Shown here: positions 8,399 through 17,496 of the stretch, piece by piece
How positions within the stretch are numbered: the first letter of the stretch is position 1
Layout: each line of letters opens with the position of its first letter
NCBI GenBank assembly: GCA_041392855.1
Contig: JAWKLD010000001.1
Coordinates: 2,280,001 to 2,344,000, forward strand
Direction: 5' to 3'
Length of the DNA: 64,000 nucleotides
DNA from: Flavipsychrobacter sp.
GTDB lineage: Bacteria; Bacteroidota; Bacteroidia; Chitinophagales; Chitinophagaceae
Program-made: the position numbers and the translations under genes
Notes under the pieces: model-generated
What the model was told of the DNA's origin: nothing
Seen by the model: only the letters and a program-made list of their open reading frames with translations
Databases searched by the model: none

Positions 8399-9609
8399 GA
8401 TTTTACTTCCCGATATGCTTCAGCAACTTTAGTTTCAATATACTCAAGCTGCTCATTAGTAAGCTGAGGATATATTGGAAGTGAAATTTCACAAGCATAG
8501 TTTTTATATGCTTGCGGGTAATTATCTATAGAATAGCCTTTTTCTTTAAAAAGAGTTAATAGTGGCATTGGCACAAAATGTACATTGGCTGCCACTCCAA
8601 CATCGGCCAGTTTTTGTATTATCTCATCTCTTTCTACCTCACTAATATCATTTATTCTTAGTGGATATAAATGAAAAGACGATTTTCTATTATCACTAAC
8701 TGACGGTGGAACTACCGCCCAGTCATGTTTACCAAAAAAGGCAGCGTAATGATTAAACACTCTTTCTCTTTCTGGTAATAATAAGTCTTGATATTTTCTT
8801 AGTTGTGCTAAACCTATAGCTGCACATACATCTGGCATATTGATTTTCAAACCATCTGTTACTATATCATACTTCCAACTGCCACCTTGAGATTTTGTAA
8901 AAGCATCTTTTGTTTGACCGTTCAGAGAGTTTAGCCGCATCCATTTATACACCTCACCATTATCAAAAGGGGTGGGTAAATCTAAACAAACAATACCTCC
9001 TTCTGCAGTAGTAACATTCTTCACAGCATGTAAGGAGTATATAGTAATATCAGAAGCTTTTGCAGCTGGCTGGCCATTATATGTCGCTCCCATTGAGTGA
9101 GCTGCATCCGCTATTAAAGCTGGTCTGCCAAATTTTTCCTGTACCTCGTTTGATGCTACAAATTGAGTTTTTACAGTATTACTACTTAATACTTGACTTA
9201 TAGCACCATAGTCGCATGGCCACCCTGCTATATCAACAGCAAGTATGGCTTTGGTCTTAGGTGTTATTGCTTTGCGTATTTCTTCAGGAGATACTGTAAA
9301 ATCATCCAAAACATCTACCATTACAGGCTTTGCTCCTCGGTGCATAACTGCCAATGCTGTTGCAGAATAAGTATACGCTGGTACAATTACTTCATCACCC
9401 TCACCTATACCTAACCATTTAAGAACCAAGATAGCACCCGACGTCCAAGAATTGACGCAAGCTGCATGAGACACTCCTGATACTTTTGCACTCAACTCTT
9501 CCAAGGCCTTTACTTTTGGCCCTGTTGTTATCCAACCTGAGTTAAGAGACTCCGTTACTTCTTTTATTACATCTTCGTCAATAAATGGCGGTGAAAATGG
9601 GATGTTCAT
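8395..9609 (-). CDS. DegT/DnrJ/EryC1/StrS-type sugar aminotransferase (PglE- or WbpE-like)
   Basis: A PLP-dependent enzyme of 404 residues from the ATG at 9609 (MNIPFSPPFI). The open frame reaches 9651, but that would overlap the upstream gene by 38 bases. The PLP lysine lies in SLHAVKNVTTAEGG, and the cofactor Asp in LIADAAHSMGA. The product is an amino sugar from a UDP-keto sugar. Two roles are possible. Next to the sugar transferase it could be PglE-like, acting on the product of the CapD-type dehydratase. Next to the Gfo/Idh/MocA enzyme it could be WbpE-like, making UDP-GlcNAc(3NH2)A. Gap to the upstream gene is 4 bases. Confidence 0.88.
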   Translation of the reverse strand: MNIPFSPPFIDEDVIKEVTESLNSGWITTGPKVKALEELSAKVSGVSHAACVNSWTSGAILVLKWLGIGEGDEVIVPAYTYSATALAVMHRGAKPVMVDVLDDFTVSPEEIRKAITPKTKAILAVDIAGWPCDYGAISQVLSSNTVKTQFVASNEVQEKFGRPALIADAAHSMGATYNGQPAAKASDITIYSLHAVKNVTTAEGGIVCLDLPTPFDNGEVYKWMRLNSLNGQTKDAFTKSQGGSWKYDIVTDGLKINMPDVCAAIGLAQLRKYQDLLLPERERVFNHYAAFFGKHDWAVVPPSVSDNRKSSFHLYPLRINDISEVERDEIIQKLADVGVAANVHFVPMPLLTLFKEKGYSIDNYPQAYKNYACEISLPIYPQLTNEQLEYIETKVAEAYREVKS

Positions 9610-9613
9610 TTTT

Positions 9614-10630
9614 TTATTTTTTAAGAGCATATATACGCTCAATAATATCAACTACTTTAAGACCTTCCAATGCATTAGTGGTTATACTTGACCTGCCCTT
9701 CAACACGTTCACAACATTCTCAATCACATAATGGTGGTTAGCAGCACTACCTTTATATGGACCATAATCATTAGGAGGATTTGTTTGCTTTAATTCAGGC
9801 ATTTCATAATCCTTGATATGGCAATATTCTACCTTATCCATATACTGACCGCCTACTTTTATACTACCCTTAGAGCCTATAACCGTCATACTACTCTCTA
9901 GGTTCTTATCCCAAACCGAAGTTGAATAGTTCATACATCCCATTCCTCCGTTTGTGAATCTGAAGTTTACAAAACCAGAGTCTTCAAAATCAATCGTATC
10001 ACCATGACTGTGATTATCAAATGTGGCTTGGATATCTTCTATATCTCCGAACACCCAATACATCAAATCTATAAAGTGACTAAACTGAGTGAATAAGGTA
10101 CCTCCATCCAATTTACCATCTCCATGCCATGAACCTGGTTTATAGTATCTGTCATCACGGTTCCAATAACAGTTTACCTGCACCATATAAATATCACCCA
10201 GTTTACCTGATGTGACTACTTCTTTCAACCACTCAGATGGAGGAGAATAGCGGTTCTGCATCACACAGAATATATGTTTAGAATGATGTAGCCCTTTATA
10301 TATTAACTCTTCACAGTTTTTCTTACTCAAGCCCATTGGCTTCTCTACAACAATATGATGCCCTGTCTCTAAGGACTTTAAAGCCTGCTCTGCGTGTACT
10401 CCATTAGGAGTGGCAATATTTACTACATCAAATTCAACATCTGATGCCAATAGCTCTTCTATAGAACTAAAAAATGGCTTGTTGTATTCTTTTTCTATAG
10501 CTTCTTTTATACCAGTATTCGTATCCACAAGTGCTACTAATTCGCACTCTTCGTTACCACGAATCATTTCTGCATGTCTTTTACCGATATGGCCACAGCC
10601 GACAACAGCAAACTTTACTTTATTCTCCAT
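9614..10630 (-). CDS. Gfo/Idh/MocA oxidoreductase, WbpB/WlbA-like
   Basis: The 338-residue protein has an N-terminal NAD-binding Rossmann fold (VVGCGHIGKRHAEMI, residues 8-22) and the family EKP motif (VVEKPMGLSK, about residue 95). In polysaccharide loci this type oxidises C3 of UDP-GlcNAcA (WbpB/WlbA), giving the 3-keto sugar for the adjacent aminotransferase. The pairing with the aminotransferase at 8395, 4 bases on, supports this. Other Gfo/Idh/MocA substrates cannot be excluded from sequence alone. Confidence 0.85.
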   Translation of the reverse strand: MENKVKFAVVGCGHIGKRHAEMIRGNEECELVALVDTNTGIKEAIEKEYNKPFFSSIEELLASDVEFDVVNIATPNGVHAEQALKSLETGHHIVVEKPMGLSKKNCEELIYKGLHHSKHIFCVMQNRYSPPSEWLKEVVTSGKLGDIYMVQVNCYWNRDDRYYKPGSWHGDGKLDGGTLFTQFSHFIDLMYWVFGDIEDIQATFDNHSHGDTIDFEDSGFVNFRFTNGGMGCMNYSTSVWDKNLESSMTVIGSKGSIKVGGQYMDKVEYCHIKDYEMPELKQTNPPNDYGPYKGSAANHHYVIENVVNVLKGRSSITTNALEGLKVVDIIERIYALKK

Positions 10631-10652
10631 GTTAGTATATTATTATTCAGAA

Positions 10653-11360
10653 CTATTTTTTAGCGGTTGTTATTGCCACATACTTTGTTGATGGTGGCAG
10701 TATATTAAGTATGTATTTATTTAAAAAGAAAGCAATTCTATTAACTATATTATTCCCAAATAAAGTAGGTAAAACCCCAAAAGATTTGGTTTTCACATCA
10801 CTGTAAGAGCCATAAAGCTCTTGTATCTCCTGCCAAGAAAAATGATGCCATCCCTTATCCTTTCCTTTCATTTTTCTTAACTGGTGTAATAATAGATTGC
10901 CCTTCATATTTTCTACAGATAATAGTATGCCCCCAGGTTTTAATAAATGATGCATATTATTAACTGCTTTCTTTTGAACATCAAAATTTCTACTATCGTG
11001 ATCACCATAGACAGCCATCACACCACCTAATACAGACTTAATTACAATCAAATCATATTGTTCCCCTTCCCAATCACAATTCACAATGTCTAACTCATCA
11101 TAAGTAACCTTATCTGCCACACCATATTTTTTATGTAGCTTTCCTGCATCTTCAGTTGGCCCTATTCTATCAGTACACGTAACATTAAACCCCAACAATG
11201 CTAACCATAAACTCAACCCTCCATCACGTTCACCCACAGCCAGCACTTTGCCATCTCTAGGTAATTTTTCTACTATAGGAGTCCACTCAGGTATTATTTG
11301 AGACCAGTTGAGTATATCCCATTCTATTATTTCGGCAACAGGTATATTTAGCTTATTCAT
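10653..11360 (-). CDS. Class I SAM-dependent methyltransferase-like protein
   Basis: The 235-residue protein has a Rossmann-type SAM site in which motif I reads VLAVGERDGGLSLWLALLG (about residues 40-58), then the acidic motif II TCTDR and a LLKPGGILLSVENMKG post-motif. It would modify a glycan or lipid-linked intermediate. Substrate unknown. It overlaps the next upstream gene by one base at 11360, so it is translationally coupled to a glycosyltransferase. Confidence 0.75.
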   Translation of the reverse strand: MNKLNIPVAEIIEWDILNWSQIIPEWTPIVEKLPRDGKVLAVGERDGGLSLWLALLGFNVTCTDRIGPTEDAGKLHKKYGVADKVTYDELDIVNCDWEGEQYDLIVIKSVLGGVMAVYGDHDSRNFDVQKKAVNNMHHLLKPGGILLSVENMKGNLLLHQLRKMKGKDKGWHHFSWQEIQELYGSYSDVKTKSFGVLPTLFGNNIVNRIAFFLNKYILNILPPSTKYVAITTAKK

Positions 11361-12586
11361 TAAAGTATACTATCTAATGCTGTTTTAAACTCTTCGGCTA
11401 TTTTCGACCTATTAAATTTTGCTCTTACGTACGACTCTCCATTCTCACCTAGCTCTTTAGACATATTTCTATCAGTGTGCAATTTTACTACATTCTTAGC
11501 CAATTCTTGAGCATTCTCAGGAGTAAAAAATAACCCGCATTTACCTTCATCTATAAAGAGTTGCCTTGCCTCCCCATCCACACCTAATAATAACGGCTTT
11601 TGAAATATCAGGTACTCAAATATCTTAGAAGGTATTGCCCCTTTGAATAATTCTATATTCTTCAATGGCACTATAGCTGCATTACTAGCACTAACGATAT
11701 TAGGCATCTCTGTAGAAGGTTGATTACCTAAAAAGAGCACATTATCTAGCTGCAAGTCATCCTTCATTTTATGCAGCATCTCTCTTTCTGGACCATCTCC
11801 TGCAATTACATAAAATATATCTTTGTGCTCTTTGGTAATATTTGCTGCTTCTAATATCACCTCTAAATTCTGTGCGTGACCTAACACTCCACCATACACA
11901 CCAATAAAGTCAGTAGGTTTAAAATTGTGCTTTGCCCTCCAGTCATATGTTACCCTTTCTGCATTGAACTGTGCCAAGTCTACGCCATTACGCAACCAAA
12001 ACATCTTTTTAGTAGGGAAGCGTTCTTTTATATTACTAACAATCCCTTGTGTTTGTCCACTTACCATCGCAGACTTCTTATACAAGTATTCTTCTAACCA
12101 AGTAGATATCTTTAACAGCTGCTTATTATTAATTATGCCTAGTTTCTCCGCACTCTCTGGCCATAAGTCAGAAACATTAAACACTAGTTTAGACCCTTTA
12201 AGCCATTTAAGAACTAATGCAGTTTTACCAAGAAAAAGAGGCGGAGACTCACAAATAATGATATCATGTTTCTTCACTCTAAAAAGCCCAACTATCATAG
12301 CACTAAGGACAAATGAAAAATAATTCATTAACCTAGCCATTATCTTCTTGCTTTTCTTCACATATATCCAAGAACGATGTACTGTAATACCATCTAACTC
12401 ATCTTTTACATACCATCTACCTTTATATTCAGGATATACTTCCATTTTAGGGTAGTTCGGCATTGCCGTAAGCACGGTCACGTTCATGCCCTGCTGTTTT
12501 AAATGCTTAGCCAAGCTACTCAATCTGTTTTGAGGAGCACCTGTTTCGGGCGGGTAGTATTGTGTAAGAATAAGAATGCTAGCCAC
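11360..12586 (-). CDS. Glycosyltransferase family 4, WbuB-like
   Basis: The 408-residue GT-B enzyme has the N-terminal QYYPPETGAPQNRL motif and FNVSDLWPESA, both typical of the WbuB/WbpH group (amino-deoxyhexose transferases). The donor domain shows GVYGGVLGHAQNLEVIL and KIFEYLIFQKPLLLG. It acts at the cytoplasmic face on the lipid-linked repeat unit. A FucNAc-type donor is typical of WbuB but not proven here. It lies 4 bases from the 2-epimerase gene, an arrangement also common in other O-antigen loci. Confidence 0.88.
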   Translation of the reverse strand: MASILILTQYYPPETGAPQNRLSSLAKHLKQQGMNVTVLTAMPNYPKMEVYPEYKGRWYVKDELDGITVHRSWIYVKKSKKIMARLMNYFSFVLSAMIVGLFRVKKHDIIICESPPLFLGKTALVLKWLKGSKLVFNVSDLWPESAEKLGIINNKQLLKISTWLEEYLYKKSAMVSGQTQGIVSNIKERFPTKKMFWLRNGVDLAQFNAERVTYDWRAKHNFKPTDFIGVYGGVLGHAQNLEVILEAANITKEHKDIFYVIAGDGPEREMLHKMKDDLQLDNVLFLGNQPSTEMPNIVSASNAAIVPLKNIELFKGAIPSKIFEYLIFQKPLLLGVDGEARQLFIDEGKCGLFFTPENAQELAKNVVKLHTDRNMSKELGENGESYVRAKFNRSKIAEEFKTALDSIL

Positions 12587-12590
12587 TGCC

Positions 12591-13664
12591 TTAGGATAAT
12601 AAATGTTTACAAATCATTTCCGAAGCATCACCTCCACCATACAAAGATGTACCTGTTTTAAATGGCTTATTGATATTTGCCATTACGGCTGCAATAATCT
12701 TTTCCGTGTCCGCACCTACGATCGTATTAAAACCATTAGTCACTAATTCTGTCCACTCTGTCTGATCCCTCATTGTAATGCAATATTTCTCAAAAAAGTA
12801 GGCCTCCTTTTGTAATCCACCACTATCTGTCAATATCATATTTGCATTACGGATCAACTCTATCATATCAAAATATCCTACAGGATCTATTGTAATACAA
12901 TTAAGCTCTAAACCATTCTGCGCTATTATCTTTCTAGTACGCGGGTGTACCGGCACAACAATTTTGTATTCTTTCGAGAGCTCATTTAGTGCAGCTACAA
13001 TACCTTTTAACCTACTTAAATCATCGGTATTCTCTGCACGATGTATTGTTACTAAAAGATACTGTTCATCCTTTAGTTTTAAATCGCTAATAACTGTTGA
13101 CTTTTCTTTAGCTTTTTCTGCATAAAAAAGAGCGGCATCATTCATTACATCTCCTGTTCTTATGATCTCGCAATCATAGTTTTCAAACCCTTCTTTTTTC
13201 AAATTTTCTATAGCAGTATCTGTAGGACAAAATAGTTGGCTACTAATACGATCAGTTAATATCCTATTCACCTCTTCTGGCATCCTCATGTTAAAGCTTC
13301 TTAGCCCTGCCTCTACATGCGCTACCGGGATGTGGATCTTTGATGCGGCAACTGCTCCCGCTAATGTTGAATTTGTATCGCCATAAACCATTACTTTATC
13401 AGGTTTTTCTTTCAACATCACTTCTTCCAGCTTCTCCAACATTTGTCCGGTCATGGCACCATGAGATAGGCCATGAATATTTAAGTTATAGTCAGGCTTG
13501 GGGATTTCCATTTCCTCAAAAAAAACATCAGACATATTAGCATCAAAATGCTGCCCTGTATGCACTATGATCTCTTTTATTTTTCCTGAAGCTTGTATTG
13601 CTCTTGATACAGCTGCTGCTTTTACAAATTGAGGTCTTGCTCCTACTACTGTTAAGACTTTCAT
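12591..13664 (-). CDS. Non-hydrolysing UDP-HexNAc 2-epimerase (WecB/WbpI family)
   Basis: The 357-residue protein starts with the hallmark VVGARPQFVKAAAV. It carries the family residues in HTGQHFD, VYGDTNSTLAGA, HVEAGLRSFNMRMPEE, TIHRAEN and TDSGGLQKEA. The length matches WbpI (about 354 aa). It epimerises C2 of UDP-GlcNAc (WecB) or of UDP-Glc(2,3-diNAc)A (WbpI). Because the other four WbpABDE-type steps are present in the same operon, the WbpI role is favoured by context. The stop-start overlap with the CapK-like gene is one base. Confidence 0.92.
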   Translation of the reverse strand: MKVLTVVGARPQFVKAAAVSRAIQASGKIKEIIVHTGQHFDANMSDVFFEEMEIPKPDYNLNIHGLSHGAMTGQMLEKLEEVMLKEKPDKVMVYGDTNSTLAGAVAASKIHIPVAHVEAGLRSFNMRMPEEVNRILTDRISSQLFCPTDTAIENLKKEGFENYDCEIIRTGDVMNDAALFYAEKAKEKSTVISDLKLKDEQYLLVTIHRAENTDDLSRLKGIVAALNELSKEYKIVVPVHPRTRKIIAQNGLELNCITIDPVGYFDMIELIRNANMILTDSGGLQKEAYFFEKYCITMRDQTEWTELVTNGFNTIVGADTEKIIAAVMANINKPFKTGTSLYGGGDASEMICKHLLS

Positions 13665-15064
13665 TATTGAGCTTTTTGTCTTTTTACTTTTGATATTACT
13701 GCCCTGAACTTGCCATTGGCACCTTTGGGAATCTCATCCATCTCCACTATCTCCACATTTATATTGCCTAACTGAGAAAAAACTCGCGACTCTAACAAGG
13801 CTATATCTTCTATGCTTAAAGGGTTTGATACAGCTACATTAAGTGTCATGTGACCTAAGTCTTCTTGTATTACTTGCCCTTGTATGATATTGTCAATATC
13901 GATGAAAATACCATGAAAGCGAACCATTTCCCTACCATCTTTACCTATTACTACATCTTCAAACCTGCCTACTATTTCCTGTACCATAGGCATCTCTCTA
14001 CCACAAGTGCATTTTTTATCCGATTTAATTACATAGTCCCCTATCCTATATCGAATCAAAGGCTGATCATAATTAATGAATCCTGTACATACTACCTCTC
14101 CCATTTCTCCTGGCGCCACTTCATTACCATGTTCATTAATTATTTCAAACAATCCAACCTCTGGGCTAATATGCAAGCCTCCATGTTCACATTCTGTTAT
14201 TAAACCACATGCTTCTACACCACTATACCCGTCAAAGGTTTTACACCCATATACCTCTTCAAAGGTATCTCTCATTTCTTGTGTTAGCTTTTCACTTGAA
14301 GTAATAACGGCTTTCAATTGAGGGGCTTTTAGGCCTTGTTCTTTTATAAACCTTGCCAAAAAGAAGTTACTCATAGCATAGCCTACCATATAGTCTATTT
14401 TACGCTTCTTTATTGCCTCCAAATAATCTGAGGCAGTATCAGGAGCAATATGATATGCAGAAAAATAGGCCTGCTTTTCAAAGTAGTTGTACCTGTAATA
14501 TGGTGGCTTGGCTTGGCTATCAGGCAGTATTCTACGCCCCCCTATCATACCTCTAGACATATATCTATCTACACCAGCCCAGTGCCTAACACGTGCTTCA
14601 TATGCAGCACTCCACCTTTGATGCATGGGGTGTGAAAACATAATGCTTGTAGGTGTACCTGTACTACCGCTGGAAGCAAAAAAATTACCGCCTTTCTCTC
14701 GTTCACTTGACAAAAGTGTTGTCTTACCATACTTCCTCAACTCATCTTTTTCTAAAAAAGGTAACTGTTTAAGTGTTGAAGGCTCCATTACTGCCAATTG
14801 TTTTGCAGTAATTCCCAAGCTTGACCATTTCTCTTTATAAAATGGTACAGTATTAAAGGCGTGTAACAGCATTTTTCTTAACTGCAACACATTGTATTCT
14901 TCCCACTGTATTCGAGAAAACGATTCTCGCTCTTTATACCCTTTTAGCTCTTCTTCAAAAATACCACCAAACCTCCTCTTCTTCCATTGCCATCCATACA
15001 AGCTCACAAGAGCATGCTGTATCCCAACAGGAACAAACTGATATATTTTCTCTTTTATTCCCAT
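13664..15064 (-). CDS. Phenylacetate-CoA ligase family protein (CapK-like)
   Basis: The 466-residue protein is an adenylate-forming enzyme of the PaaK/CapK type. It has the P-loop SSGSTGTPTSIMFSHP (about residues 125-140), then GYSGVEACGLITECEHGG and GRFEDVVIGKDGREM. A CxCGRxMP-type zinc-like motif (KCTCGREMPMV) is present. Members occur in many capsule loci, and the substrate is usually unknown; activation of a carboxylate for amide or ester decoration is inferred. One-base overlaps on both sides tie it to the 2-epimerase and a glycosyltransferase gene. Confidence 0.85.
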   Translation of the reverse strand: MGIKEKIYQFVPVGIQHALVSLYGWQWKKRRFGGIFEEELKGYKERESFSRIQWEEYNVLQLRKMLLHAFNTVPFYKEKWSSLGITAKQLAVMEPSTLKQLPFLEKDELRKYGKTTLLSSEREKGGNFFASSGSTGTPTSIMFSHPMHQRWSAAYEARVRHWAGVDRYMSRGMIGGRRILPDSQAKPPYYRYNYFEKQAYFSAYHIAPDTASDYLEAIKKRKIDYMVGYAMSNFFLARFIKEQGLKAPQLKAVITSSEKLTQEMRDTFEEVYGCKTFDGYSGVEACGLITECEHGGLHISPEVGLFEIINEHGNEVAPGEMGEVVCTGFINYDQPLIRYRIGDYVIKSDKKCTCGREMPMVQEIVGRFEDVVIGKDGREMVRFHGIFIDIDNIIQGQVIQEDLGHMTLNVAVSNPLSIEDIALLESRVFSQLGNINVEIVEMDEIPKGANGKFRAVISKVKRQKAQ

Positions 15065-16086
15065 TAAAGTATCGTCAATAGTTTATCCCATTTATTGTAC
15101 ACTTCCTGCTCGCTATATCTTTTCACTCTTTCCCTTCCATTTCTGATAAGTTCACCAGAAAGAGCCTCATTGCTTATAACCTCCCTTATATTTGCTGCCA
15201 TTGCAATATGATCATCATCAGGTACCAGTATTGCATCCTCTCCATCTTTTACCAAATAAGGTATACCACCCACATTAGCACTAATAATTGGCAGTCCCAT
15301 CGCCCACATTTCTAAAAATGTGACTGGCGCATTATCAACCTTATTGGTGCATATATATACATCTGCTTCTTCACTATACTTATGCTTCATCTTCATATCA
15401 ACAAAGCCTAGAATTTCTATATTTTCTGCTACTTGTTCTTTTTCTATAAGTATTTTTATTTCCTCCAAACTTCCCTGATCAGGTCCGCCCATATATAATT
15501 TCACCTCAGGGAAATCTTTCTTTAATTCTTTTACCACCCTTACTGCCATTGCAGGATTATATATAGAAGCAAAAGAGCGCATCCAAAAAATATGAGGTCT
15601 TATTATTGTTTTACTTGTAAAAGTGTAATACTCTAATGGTATGGAATTTTCTACAAGTTGTGCATCAATCCCAAACTCCTTTAGCTTACTAATAATAAAT
15701 GGTGATGGACAAGTAATAACATCCGCTTTCTTTAACAATGGCAGGTATCTTTTAGGAAGTGCCTTTATCCTATCAGGAACACTACCTCCATGCACTGTAA
15801 AGACTAATTTCTTACCAAGAAACTTTGCAATATTACCCGCGAAATATTGCCATATAAAACTATTACCTGAATAAAATTGCACAACAGCTACATCATAACT
15901 GCTTGCTCTAAGTAGCATGTATAAAATAATATCTACAATACGTAAATACTTATTTCTGTGCTTAGAAACAGTACAGACTTCGTAGCCATTCTGTTTTAAG
16001 ACTTTAGCTAATTCGCCTGCTTGCGTTATAGGGTTTTTATTAGGATCCGGGAAAAACCCAACTATTAAAACTCTCTTTCTACTCAA
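15064..16086 (-). CDS. Glycosyltransferase family 4
   Basis: The 340-residue GT-B enzyme. Acceptor domain VLIVGFFPDPNKNPITQAGE and VFTVHGGSVP. The donor domain ends in the retaining GT4 EX7E-region, VTFLEMWAMGLPIISANVGGIPYL, in which the first Glu position is Val-Thr-Phe, so the motif is partly degenerate. It overlaps the polymerase gene by 8 bases. Donor and acceptor unknown. Confidence 0.85.
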   Translation of the reverse strand: MSRKRVLIVGFFPDPNKNPITQAGELAKVLKQNGYEVCTVSKHRNKYLRIVDIILYMLLRASSYDVAVVQFYSGNSFIWQYFAGNIAKFLGKKLVFTVHGGSVPDRIKALPKRYLPLLKKADVITCPSPFIISKLKEFGIDAQLVENSIPLEYYTFTSKTIIRPHIFWMRSFASIYNPAMAVRVVKELKKDFPEVKLYMGGPDQGSLEEIKILIEKEQVAENIEILGFVDMKMKHKYSEEADVYICTNKVDNAPVTFLEMWAMGLPIISANVGGIPYLVKDGEDAILVPDDDHIAMAANIREVISNEALSGELIRNGRERVKRYSEQEVYNKWDKLLTIL

Positions 16087-17491
16087 CGGTTGGAATTTCT
16101 ACAGTAGTTTTCTTTTTAATGTTGCTACTTTTCACAAACAAAGGAATAGCAGCAAGGGCATAGCAAACAGTGGTTGTATTGGTACGCATTGCAGCATGCA
16201 TACTTGTCAACACAGAAATAGTAAACAACGCTGCACTAATACCTCGCCATACTTTTACTCTCTGCTTTGGCACCCAGTATAGCGGGAACAAGGATAATAT
16301 AAAGCAAACTATTGCTCCTCCAAAACCATGTTCGCTCAACAATCTTGTATATTCAGTATGTGCAGCTGTAGCTTCATGAACTTCAGCATATTTAGCACGT
16401 TCTGCTTTGGCCACACCAGGGCCAACTCCAAACAAGAAGTTGTCCATAAATATTTTCCAATCCGCTATAAACACATTATAACGTCCCGAAGTAATCTTAT
16501 TTAATGTCTTGTCCTTAGCACCTGATAAAGTTTCTTTTGTTTCCCCTTCATACCTCAACAATAACATATTGCCGGATATTTTATTTGCCTGAATAAAAAT
16601 AACAGTACCTAATACCCCAATACCTAATGCCATCAAAGAGTATCTAAAAAAGGCTTTAGAACTAGCAAATAATGACGGTATCAGTGCAATAAATACAGCT
16701 AATGCAGCCCCTACCATACCACCTCTTGAGAATGTCAACAATCCTCTAAACAAGAGAAAACCTATCAAAAAATAATTAACCAACTTTACGGAAAATATAG
16801 GGCGTTTCAGGATAACAAGAAGTACCGCATATACTATTCCTAAACCTAAAATTGTAGAAACTTGATTACTACCAAACCCCCCAGAAGCAGCAGAATTGGC
16901 TCCCAATTGGAAATCAACATTGTCATAAGTTGGGGTTTTAAACGTTAGAAAAACCAGTATAAAGAATATAGGAAGAATACCAAACTGCAATGTTTTACAA
17001 AACCTTTCTACTGTCCACCTTTCTTTTGATATTAACATTAATAACAGCCCTAACTCAAGAATACCTAATGCATTGAATATCCACTGGTCTAAGTTGAATA
17101 CAGATGTAGCAACTATTAGACTAGGAATAATCATTAAAACTATAGCTATACCAGCCTTATGTAGCGGCTGGTATGCTCCTTTTGTGCTATTATGTAAGAA
17201 GATAAGCAACATAGCTAACAGCAGAAAATACTTTCCTATTTCGTCAGGCACACCAGGGGCTCTCGACATCCGTCCCCAAACCTCAAAAAACGGAGATGCT
17301 GCTATAGCATACCATATCCAATCTATACGCTGTTTTAAAAACGCATATACAGTAAACAATAGTATGCCAACGATTATTAGTGTAGTTAAAACAGGAAACA
17401 ACGCACACACAAGACCTATTACTAACAGTATTAGCCCTTGTGGAAGGCTCAGTCCATATGCGTATTTGCTATTTAAACTCAGTTTTGCCAT
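16079..17491 (-). CDS. O-antigen ligase/polymerase family membrane protein (Wzy candidate)
   Basis: The 470-residue polytopic protein has about 11-12 membrane helices and a large periplasmic loop (about residues 300-375) that contains the family motif GVGPGVAKAERAKYAEVHEATAAHTEYTRLLSEHG region, with the conserved HTEY-RLLSEHG. It is the only Wzy/WaaL-like protein in the window, so it probably polymerises repeat units in the periplasm. It lies between glycosyltransferase genes and is 5 bases from the upstream one. Confidence 0.88.
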   Translation of the reverse strand: MAKLSLNSKYAYGLSLPQGLILLVIGLVCALFPVLTTLIIVGILLFTVYAFLKQRIDWIWYAIAASPFFEVWGRMSRAPGVPDEIGKYFLLLAMLLIFLHNSTKGAYQPLHKAGIAIVLMIIPSLIVATSVFNLDQWIFNALGILELGLLLMLISKERWTVERFCKTLQFGILPIFFILVFLTFKTPTYDNVDFQLGANSAASGGFGSNQVSTILGLGIVYAVLLVILKRPIFSVKLVNYFLIGFLLFRGLLTFSRGGMVGAALAVFIALIPSLFASSKAFFRYSLMALGIGVLGTVIFIQANKISGNMLLLRYEGETKETLSGAKDKTLNKITSGRYNVFIADWKIFMDNFLFGVGPGVAKAERAKYAEVHEATAAHTEYTRLLSEHGFGGAIVCFILSLFPLYWVPKQRVKVWRGISAALFTISVLTSMHAAMRTNTTTVCYALAAIPLFVKSSNIKKKTTVEIPTVE

Positions 17492-17496
17492 TACTT

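Noticed and set aside
11925..12323. Open frame on the plus strand opposite the WbuB-like gene
   Set aside because: It is a shadow of the real gene with Cys/Ser-rich, atypical composition and no recognisable domain.
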